The position numbers were made by a program, and so were the translations under genes. A model generated the notes under the pieces. That model worked only from the letters and a program-made list of their open reading frames with translations, ran no database searches and had not been told where the DNA came from. A DNA stretch of 11,725 bases from Sulfuricurvum sp. (lineage in GTDB: Bacteria > Campylobacterota > Campylobacteria > Campylobacterales > Sulfurimonadaceae): the NCBI GenBank assembly GCA_030679635.1, contig JAUXSZ010000025.1:1-11725 (forward strand). The letters run 5' to 3'. Shown in pieces: positions 5,647 through 11,725 of this stretch. Each line of letters begins with the position of its first letter. Positions within the stretch are counted from its first letter, which is position 1.

Positions 5647-8154
5647 ATGAGCATTACTGAAGATATTGAAGACCTCATCGAATCCAATGCGAGTGATTTC
5701 GAAATTTCCAAGCTGTTTAAAACCTTTATTCACGACTATAAAAACTCTCTGAACGATGTTTTTGAACGTAATCAAGGGAAAGACTTTTTGGTGACGCACA
5801 CCCGAACGCTTGATACCATTATCGTATTGATGTACAAAACCGTATTGCGTCGGATGTTCGGCAATTATCTCCCTATGCGCAGCAATATCCCCATCGCTTT
5901 GATTGCATTGGGAAGCTATGGACGCGAACAGCTGTGTGTTCACAGCGATATCGACCTAATGATCGTTTATGAAAATGTTGGCGGCTACAATACCTCAGCC
6001 ATCATCGAAAAATTTCTTTATCTAGCGTGGGATGCAGGGTTGAAACTCGGTCACCGCGTTCATGAGAGCGGCGATTTACTCAAAGCGTCACGCGATGACA
6101 TTACGATTAAAACCGCATTTATGGAATCTCGTCTGATTGTCGGTTCCCCTTTTACATGGAATACGGTACAAAGTCGTCTCAATCTGATTCGTCATGACAA
6201 TCCCAAAACGTACGTCCTTGCAAAAATTCAAGAAGCCAATGTACGCCGTACCAAATATCCTTTTTCCATGCAACCCAACATCAAAGAAGGAGTTGGAGGT
6301 TTACGGGATTCACAGCTGCTCTATTGGATTGCTAAAACCGTTTACGGCGTCGGTTCCCTCAAAGAACTGACCGGAATTCTTTTTAATGAAGAGCAATACC
6401 GAGAATACCGTATAGCATTAGAGCTGCTTTTTCGTGTTCGAAGCGCATTGCATCTCCTTAGCGGCAAACAACAAGACCAACTCGTCCTTGATTATATGCC
6501 GCGCATTGCTCGAATGCTTGGATTTAACGATGAACGCCGACTTGTCACAAAACTCCTAGAAGCACAATGGCGCATCAATAATTTCACTCAGATTTACGTC
6601 AAAAAAATGGCGCGGATCTACTTGTATGACGCATCACAAATACCACAGCTGCGTATGGCACGAATACGCAAAGGGTTTTACGTCATAAACGATACCCTCT
6701 ATGCATCCTACAATCTGCCCACACCCGGCATTGATACGTTATTGGAAATTTTAGTCAGTTTGGAGGATAAAGAGTGGCAATTTGATTCGAGCGTGCTGTT
6801 CCATTTCACCTACACAACCATTAAACACCCACTAAAACCAAAAACGCACACCCTGATACGAAAGCTTTTTGAGAGAAATCATCTGTATGTTGTTCTTAAA
6901 CTTTTTTACGATGCAGGAATACTGCAGCACCTCATCGGCGCTTTTAAAAAAGTTCTCCATTTACCGCAATTTGACGGATACCATCATTATCCGGTTGATT
7001 TGCATTCGATCAAATGCATTGAAGCTCTCGAGTCGATCAAGGACCCTTACGTAGAAGCCCTTTACAAACCTCTCAGTTTGTCTGACAAGCTGTTACTTAA
7101 AGCCACGGTATTGCTTCATGATACCGGCAAAGGACGCAAACAAGAGCACAGCGAGGTAGGGACAAAATTGATCGTCCCGTTTATAAAAAGTCTTAAACTA
7201 CCCGCCAATCAGATTGAACGTTCGGCTCTTCTGGTACGCCATCATGTGACGATGAGCAATGTCGCTTACCGTGAAAACATCTACAATGAAAAAACACTCT
7301 ACCAATTTATGTCAAAAATCAAAACACCCGAAAATCTTAAACTTCTTTACATCCTTACCTACGCTGATATCAACGGTGTAGGTCCCGGAACGTACACCAG
7401 TTTTGGTGCCAATTTACTCCATGAACTGTATGAAGCATCACTCGAAATAGCTTCTCAAAACGACCGAATCACCGATGCCGTCAAACGACAGTACAAAGAG
7501 CGAAAACTCCTTCATGATTTTGATTTCTCGATTCTCAGTAAGATTGAGCAGAAAAAAGTTCTCTCGATTGAATCCAATCTCTTCTTCTTTAAACATACTA
7601 CGAATGAAATCATCACCCTATCAAAAGAAGCTTTCAACTGTCAAAACTTTACCTATCAACTCAATACCCAAAGAGGTCTTGTACTCCATATTTTTCGAAA
7701 AATTCCCTTAAATTTGGGATATCTACTCGGAAAGCTCAGCTATCTTGATGTGGCATCGATGGATATTTTTACCCTCTTTGATGAAGTCAAATACTTTAAA
7801 ATTGAATTTTTACAACGCCCCAGCGAAGAAAATATGGAAGATATTAAAATGGTGATCGAAGAGGCCTTCGATATGTCCAAAAAACTCGACCTCCCAAAGC
7901 CCCTCATCAAGCCCAAAGAGATTACTCTGGATTGCGACCATTCAATACATTATGCACAGCTCAATCTCAACACTACCAACCAACGGGGGTTACTGGCCTA
8001 TTTTGTCCAACTGTTTGACGAAGCAAATATCAATATTGCTACAGCGAAGATTCATACCGATAAAAATAGAGCACGTGATCACTTCTTAATCGAAAAACAA
8101 AACAGGATGTGCGATAATGCGCGTGAAATAATTGCCAAATTGGTAGGAGTGTAA
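5647..8154 (+). CDS. glnD: [Protein-PII] uridylyltransferase / uridylyl-removing enzyme
   Basis: An 835-residue bifunctional nitrogen sensor that adds UMP to PII (GlnB/GlnK) when glutamine is scarce and removes it when glutamine is plentiful. The N-terminal nucleotidyltransferase has GSYGREQLCVHSDIDL (89-104), with metal-binding Asp101 and Asp103. The uridylyl-removing HD domain follows: LLHDTGKG (His491-Asp492), His501, His532-His533 and Asp574 in YADINGVGPG. The tail holds two ACT regions (about 660-735 and 767-835). The second is recognisable (NQRGLLAYFVQLFDEANINI); the first is divergent and lacks the usual DRPGL entry. The length is near E. coli GlnD (about 890). The frame is open upstream to 5539, which would run antisense into mqnE. 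The ATG at 5647 (MSITEDIEDL) clears mqnE and sits just below a -10, but its SD (AAGAAG) is weak. glmS follows after two bases. Confidence 0.94.
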   Translation: MSITEDIEDLIESNASDFEISKLFKTFIHDYKNSLNDVFERNQGKDFLVTHTRTLDTIIVLMYKTVLRRMFGNYLPMRSNIPIALIALGSYGREQLCVHSDIDLMIVYENVGGYNTSAIIEKFLYLAWDAGLKLGHRVHESGDLLKASRDDITIKTAFMESRLIVGSPFTWNTVQSRLNLIRHDNPKTYVLAKIQEANVRRTKYPFSMQPNIKEGVGGLRDSQLLYWIAKTVYGVGSLKELTGILFNEEQYREYRIALELLFRVRSALHLLSGKQQDQLVLDYMPRIARMLGFNDERRLVTKLLEAQWRINNFTQIYVKKMARIYLYDASQIPQLRMARIRKGFYVINDTLYASYNLPTPGIDTLLEILVSLEDKEWQFDSSVLFHFTYTTIKHPLKPKTHTLIRKLFERNHLYVVLKLFYDAGILQHLIGAFKKVLHLPQFDGYHHYPVDLHSIKCIEALESIKDPYVEALYKPLSLSDKLLLKATVLLHDTGKGRKQEHSEVGTKLIVPFIKSLKLPANQIERSALLVRHHVTMSNVAYRENIYNEKTLYQFMSKIKTPENLKLLYILTYADINGVGPGTYTSFGANLLHELYEASLEIASQNDRITDAVKRQYKERKLLHDFDFSILSKIEQKKVLSIESNLFFFKHTTNEIITLSKEAFNCQNFTYQLNTQRGLVLHIFRKIPLNLGYLLGKLSYLDVASMDIFTLFDEVKYFKIEFLQRPSEENMEDIKMVIEEAFDMSKKLDLPKPLIKPKEITLDCDHSIHYAQLNLNTTNQRGLLAYFVQLFDEANINIATAKIHTDKNRARDHFLIEKQNRMCDNAREIIAKLVGV

Positions 8155-8156
8155 CT

Positions 8157-9971
8157 ATGTGCGGAATCGTTGGATATGTCGGAAAAAAGCCCGTCAAACA
8201 AATTCTTATTGACGGGCTTCGCGAGCTTGAATATCGCGGCTACGACTCTGCCGGTATCGCCGTATTGCAAAACCACCAATTTTCTCTGTTTAAAGCGGTC
8301 GGCAAACTGATCAATCTCGAAGAGAAAGCACAAGCGTTTGAAACCGATGGATTCTCTGTCGGTATCGGGCATACTCGCTGGGCGACACACGGTAAACCCA
8401 CAGAGCTCAACGCGCATCCCCATCTTGGTGAGAATTCGTACGTCGTACACAACGGCATTATCGAAAACTATCAAGAACTAAAAGCCATGCTCTCGGGGCA
8501 TGGGGTGAAATTTTTGAGCCAAACCGATACCGAAGTCATTGTCCATCTTTTCGAATTTCAGCTTAAAACCGCCGCTACCGCATTTGAAGCATTTACCCAA
8601 ACTCTTGCGCAACTCTCGGGAGCTTACGCCATCTTACTGGTCAATGCTTCTGTCGATGACACCATCTTTTTTGCCAAACACGGTTCTCCGATGATTCTGG
8701 GACGCAACAGAGAGGGTGAAACACTTTTTGGCTCATCCGATGCCGCGCTCATTGGCAAATGCCACGAAGTCATCTATCTTGAAGATGGTCACTATGGCTA
8801 TGCATCTGCCAAGGGAATTTCCCTTTTTGATGATAACAATCTTCCCGTTAATCTTCAGTTTACCCCATTGAGCGAAAACAAACTCTCTGCCCAAAAAGAG
8901 GGTTACCGCTTTTTCATGGAAAAAGAGATTTATGAGCAGAGCAACGTCCTCTCCGATACGCTGATGGGGCGTTTGCGAGATGAAACTGTTTATTTTGAAG
9001 AATTAGACCCTCACCTCTTTAATGGAATCAATGAAATTAAATTGTGTGCATGCGGCACAAGCTACCATGCTGCGCTAACCGCCAGCTATCTACTAGAGCG
9101 TCATGCGAAAATCCGTACTTCCGTCGAAATCGCAAGTGAATTCCGATATCGAGAACCCTTTTTGACCCCGGATACTTTATTTGTTGTCATCAGTCAAAGC
9201 GGAGAGACTGCCGATACGCTGGAGAGTCTTAAAATGGCCAAAAAATTCGGCCTTAAAACAATGGTTATATGCAACGTAGACAACTCTTCCATGGTTCGTC
9301 TTGCCGATGCCTCGATTCTCACTCGTGCAGGGATCGAAAAAGGGGTAGCATCCACCAAAGCGTTTGCAACCCAAGTATGTGTTTTATGGATGCTAAGTCT
9401 GTTTTTGGCACGTGAGCGCAAGACTCTTAAAACTCTAGAAATCAAACACCAAATTCATCTTCTACGAGCCCTCCCCTTGAGCGTAGTAGTTGATCCTGCA
9501 TTACACGAACAGTTACGTCGCCTCAGTAAGCGCTATCTTCATGGACATGGATTTTTCTTTATCGGACGCGATGTCTTCTTTCCACTTGCCCTTGAAGGGG
9601 CGCTAAAGCTCAAGGAAATTACGTATCTGCATGCCGAGGGGTACCCAAGCGGTGAGATGAAACACGGGCCTATTGCTCTTGCGGACCCTGAGCTCTTTAC
9701 CATCGCATTGTTACCGCAACATAAACTTTACGAAAAAACCAAAAGCAATATTGAAGAGCTAAGCGCCCGTGATTCTACTATCTGTTCTATCAGCCCTTTG
9801 GACTTTGACAAAGCCGATGATCATATCAAAACCAAAATGAGCGAAGACTACATGCTAGAGTTTTTTGAAATGATGGTGGTATTGCAGCTTCTCTCGATGG
9901 AAATTGCCATCCGTCTCGGTAACGATGTTGATATGCCCCGTAATCTCGCCAAAAGTGTTACCGTAGAATAA
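8157..9971 (+). CDS. glmS: Glutamine--fructose-6-phosphate aminotransferase (isomerizing)
   Basis: A 604-residue cytoplasmic enzyme that makes glucosamine-6-phosphate from fructose-6-phosphate and glutamine, the committed step to UDP-GlcNAc for peptidoglycan and LPS. The N-terminal Ntn glutaminase domain starts MCGIVGYVG, with Cys2 as nucleophile after Met removal, followed by EYRGYDSAGIA and HTRWATHGKPTELNAHPH. Two SIS sugar-isomerase domains follow: CACGTSYHA (297-305) and SQSGETADTLE (from 346), then YPSGEMKHGPIAL with Glu500 and His503. The C-terminal PRNLAKSVTVE carries the Schiff-base lysine (Lys599). The length is close to E. coli GlmS (609). The SD AGGAG at 8145-8149 lies inside the last codons of glnD, seven bases before ATG, so the two genes are co-transcribed and probably coupled. 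No glmS ribozyme is possible in so short a gap. Confidence 0.97.
   Translation: MCGIVGYVGKKPVKQILIDGLRELEYRGYDSAGIAVLQNHQFSLFKAVGKLINLEEKAQAFETDGFSVGIGHTRWATHGKPTELNAHPHLGENSYVVHNGIIENYQELKAMLSGHGVKFLSQTDTEVIVHLFEFQLKTAATAFEAFTQTLAQLSGAYAILLVNASVDDTIFFAKHGSPMILGRNREGETLFGSSDAALIGKCHEVIYLEDGHYGYASAKGISLFDDNNLPVNLQFTPLSENKLSAQKEGYRFFMEKEIYEQSNVLSDTLMGRLRDETVYFEELDPHLFNGINEIKLCACGTSYHAALTASYLLERHAKIRTSVEIASEFRYREPFLTPDTLFVVISQSGETADTLESLKMAKKFGLKTMVICNVDNSSMVRLADASILTRAGIEKGVASTKAFATQVCVLWMLSLFLARERKTLKTLEIKHQIHLLRALPLSVVVDPALHEQLRRLSKRYLHGHGFFFIGRDVFFPLALEGALKLKEITYLHAEGYPSGEMKHGPIALADPELFTIALLPQHKLYEKTKSNIEELSARDSTICSISPLDFDKADDHIKTKMSEDYMLEFFEMMVVLQLLSMEIAIRLGNDVDMPRNLAKSVTVE
8183..8219 (-). 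terminator. Intrinsic-terminator-shaped hairpin, antisense, inside glmS
   Basis: A perfect 11-bp inverted repeat occupies 8187-8197 and 8209-8219 (arm AAGCCCGTCAA), with an 11-nt loop at 8198-8208. Read on the minus strand, the second arm runs straight into T residues: six consecutive Ts at 8188-8183, two of them in the stem. This is the layout of a rho-independent terminator for antisense transcription. On the sense strand the hairpin is not followed by a U-run, so it should not stop glmS. It falls in codons 11-21 of glmS. The shape is seen directly; the function is inferred. Confidence 0.5.
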
Positions 9972-10072
9972 CATATTAACACAGAAATATCACTTTCAAA
10001 ATACTTTAACCTCTATTGAGGTAATCTAAATTAAATTAAATGATATTAATCACCATAAGGGGCTTTTCTCAT
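9972..10072. other. AT-rich intergenic region between glmS and the diguanylate cyclase gene
   Basis: This 101-bp gap is AT-rich. It holds a small hairpin (10009-10022), three tandem copies of TAAAT (10027-10041), and only weak -10-like words such as TATTAA near 10044-10049. An AAGGGG Shine-Dalgarno at 10057-10062 lies ten bases before the ATG of the next gene. I cannot name a promoter or a strong terminator with confidence. Confidence 0.5.
10009..10022 (+). repeat. Small hairpin downstream of glmS
   Basis: ACCTC-TATT-GAGGT forms a 5-bp perfect stem with a 4-nt loop, 38 bp after the glmS stop. No T-run follows, so it is at best a weak transcription stop or an mRNA 3'-end stabiliser. It could also be chance. 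Confidence 0.3.
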
Positions 10073-11725
10073 ATGAATACTAACCGTAAAATCCTTTTCA
10101 TCGTTGCCCTCATGTTAATCGGACTTGCCATTGCTACTATTACCAATGTAGCACTAAACTTTCGCGAGTATGGCTACAACAACGCCGTAGAAAAATCAAA
10201 GATGACCGCTGAAATCGTTCGTGATGGCTTAACAGCCCACATGGTGAATGGGATGATGGATAAGCGTCAGTTTTTTCTTTCCAGTATTGCCGATATCAAA
10301 GATGTTCAATCACTCTGGATTGTTAGATCCAGTAATGTTATTGCCCAGCACGGTGAAGGGATGCAAAATGAGCATGCCAGAGATGAAATCGACAAAAAAG
10401 TCCTCAAAGAAGGAATCCTTGTCCGCAAAATTACTGAAGATTCTCAAAATGCTATTTTACGGGTAACCATCCCTTATATTGCATCCGCCTATGGGAGCCC
10501 AAACTGTCTCAGCTGCCACAACGCAAAAGAGGGGGATGTTCTCGGTGCCATTAGTATGGAATTTAACATCAACGATATCCGTCAAACAGGTGCCATGACG
10601 ATTGCTAAAATTTTTGGTATTAATCTTCTCTTTTTAATCGTAGCACTGTGGGTAACGAATCACTATTTCAAACCGTATATGAATTTGCTTGAAAATCTTC
10701 AACTTGGGATTAAACGGGCACGCACCGGGGATTTTTCCTACCGTTTTAAAACAACGTTGAAGGATACCGGGAGTGAAGTGGCTGAGCAGATGAATACCCT
10801 CTTTGAAAAAATGGAAGAGACGTTTGGAGGAATTAAACGTGACCTAAACACCTTCATGTCGCGCTCGAATATCTCCTGTGCCGATCCTCTCAATTCTGCA
10901 GGAGCTATTATCAAAGAGCTTTCTGATGTTTATAAATTCAAAAAAACCATCGAACTGGACAGTTCAAAAGAAGCAATCTATGATCGTTTCGTCTACATTC
11001 TCAAAGAAAGATATCATTTCACTCACTTCGCGCTGTATGAGGTGGAAAAACAAACCAAAGAACGTAAGCTCATCTACATTACCGATCATAAAAGCTTCTG
11101 TCAGCCAATAGTCGATCATGATGCGGCAGAATGTCGTGCGTATCGTACCAACAGCGATATCTATTCGACAGATTTCCCTAACGTATGCCAACATTGTTCC
11201 GCTGATGACAAAGAGTACACCTGTATTCCGTTTAACATCAACGAAGATCTTGCCCTCATCCTTTCGTATTCTGCAAAAGATACTGAGACAATCGAAATGT
11301 TAAACTCAGCCCTACCGAGTATCAAAAACTATTTTGAAGCCGCTAAGGCCGTTATTGAGAGCAGAACACTCATGGACAAACTCCGTGATTCATCGCTACG
11401 TGATGGAGCAACACACCTCTATAATCGCCGATTTTTAGAAGAGTTTATTGATAAAACTGCAGAACAGGCATTACGCTCACATATCAGCTATTCTATTCTC
11501 ATGATTGATATTGATTATTTTAAAATGGTAAATGATACCTACGGACATGACTCTGGCGATATTGTTATTAAATCTTTGGCTGAAATTTTACAATCAACCG
11601 TTCGCAAGGCCGATCTTCCTATCCGCTACGGTGGGGAAGAATTCCTTATTTTGTTACACAATACAACACAAGAGGGGGCACTCCAGGTAGCAGAGAAAAT
11701 TCGTACTCTTTTTGCTTCAAAAAAA
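10073..11725 (+). CDS. Membrane diguanylate cyclase with c-type heme sensor and Cys-rich GAF-like region, C-terminus cut by window edge
   Basis: The frame is open from ATG 10073 to the window end (551 codons, no stop). Domains in order: an N-terminal membrane anchor (about 6-27); a periplasmic sensor to about 175 with a heme c site CLSCH (Cys145, Cys148, His149) in a setting like Tll0287/DUF3365-type domains; a second membrane helix (about 176-196); a HAMP-like linker (about 197-255); a GAF-like region (about 280-430) with five clustered cysteines; and a GGDEF domain from Asp444. The GGDEF motif is GGEEF (520-524), with metal-binding Asp479 in MIDIDYFKMVND and the inhibitory I-site RKAD (511-514) five residues upstream, so it should make cyclic di-GMP and be product-inhibited. 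About 40-60 residues of the GGDEF domain, and perhaps an EAL domain, lie outside. The start is supported by AAGGGG. The signal sensed is unknown; heme redox state, NO or O2 are plausible. Confidence 0.92.
   Translation, partial: MNTNRKILFIVALMLIGLAIATITNVALNFREYGYNNAVEKSKMTAEIVRDGLTAHMVNGMMDKRQFFLSSIADIKDVQSLWIVRSSNVIAQHGEGMQNEHARDEIDKKVLKEGILVRKITEDSQNAILRVTIPYIASAYGSPNCLSCHNAKEGDVLGAISMEFNINDIRQTGAMTIAKIFGINLLFLIVALWVTNHYFKPYMNLLENLQLGIKRARTGDFSYRFKTTLKDTGSEVAEQMNTLFEKMEETFGGIKRDLNTFMSRSNISCADPLNSAGAIIKELSDVYKFKKTIELDSSKEAIYDRFVYILKERYHFTHFALYEVEKQTKERKLIYITDHKSFCQPIVDHDAAECRAYRTNSDIYSTDFPNVCQHCSADDKEYTCIPFNINEDLALILSYSAKDTETIEMLNSALPSIKNYFEAAKAVIESRTLMDKLRDSSLRDGATHLYNRRFLEEFIDKTAEQALRSHISYSILMIDIDYFKMVNDTYGHDSGDIVIKSLAEILQSTVRKADLPIRYGGEEFLILLHNTTQEGALQVAEKIRTLFASKK

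Noticed and set aside
5569..5943. N-terminal extension of mqnE giving a 478-residue protein
   Set aside because: The added 125 residues lie antisense to the glnD coding region, lack any MqnE similarity, and would place the start well beyond the promoter; the 353-residue form fits the family.
8079..8474. Antisense open frame of 131 residues over the glnD-glmS junction
   Set aside because: It runs opposite to conserved GlmS motifs, has no recognisable protein features, and crosses the antisense terminator-like hairpin.
9177..9445. Two antisense open frames inside glmS
   Set aside because: Shadows of the first SIS domain coding sequence, with no start signal or similarity.
10027..10041. Three tandem TAAAT units as possible iterons or regulator sites
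   Set aside because: Too short and too AT-rich to distinguish from normal intergenic composition; no replication or regulator gene is adjacent.
1..11725. Mobile elements, CRISPR repeats, tRNA/rRNA genes or a defence system
   Set aside because: No repeat arrays, transposase or integrase motifs, RNA-gene signatures or defence-type domains were seen on either strand.

Overview
The window reads as an ordinary, gene-dense chromosomal segment of a chemolithoautotrophic Campylobacterota (Epsilonproteobacteria), probably a Sulfurimonas/Sulfuricurvum-type organism. Three things point there: ATP-citrate lyase genes (aclB, aclA), the marker of CO2 fixation by the reductive TCA cycle; mqnE of the futalosine menaquinone pathway, whose protein looks much like the Helicobacter/Campylobacter enzyme; and a c-heme-bearing membrane diguanylate cyclase. 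Base composition appears even and moderate throughout. I saw no insertion sequence, phage gene, CRISPR array, tRNA or rRNA. The genus is an inference.

Layout. The left half is on the minus strand. Read in the direction of transcription from about 5.6 kb leftwards it holds mqnE, a pabA/trpG-type glutamine amidotransferase, a multi-pass membrane protein resembling GT-C glycosyltransferases, then aclB and aclA (aclA runs off the left edge). The first three are packed tightly (13-bp gap, then a 4-bp ATGA overlap) and look like one operon. aclBA follows a 92-bp gap holding a good extended -10 promoter, and aclA begins 9 bp after aclB. The right half is on the plus strand: glnD and glmS (2-bp gap, one operon), then after a 101-bp AT-rich gap a diguanylate cyclase that runs off the right edge. 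The mqnE and glnD operons diverge from a 78-bp intergenic region with two facing, near mirror-image -10 elements.

How the genes fit together. AclBA splits citrate to acetyl-CoA and oxaloacetate to run the TCA cycle in reverse. MqnE makes aminofutalosine for menaquinone. The amidotransferase draws on chorismate, the same precursor that feeds the futalosine pathway. GlnD senses nitrogen status through PII, and GlmS spends glutamine to make glucosamine-6-phosphate for the envelope, so glnD-glmS pairs nitrogen sensing with a glutamine consumer. The final gene would link a periplasmic redox or ligand signal to cyclic di-GMP.

I did not find a clearly new multi-gene system. The points most worth a second look are a perfect 11-bp inverted repeat with a T-run early in glmS that has the shape of an intrinsic terminator for antisense transcription, the symmetric divergent promoter between mqnE and glnD, and the five-cysteine cluster in the GAF-like region of the heme-bearing diguanylate cyclase.
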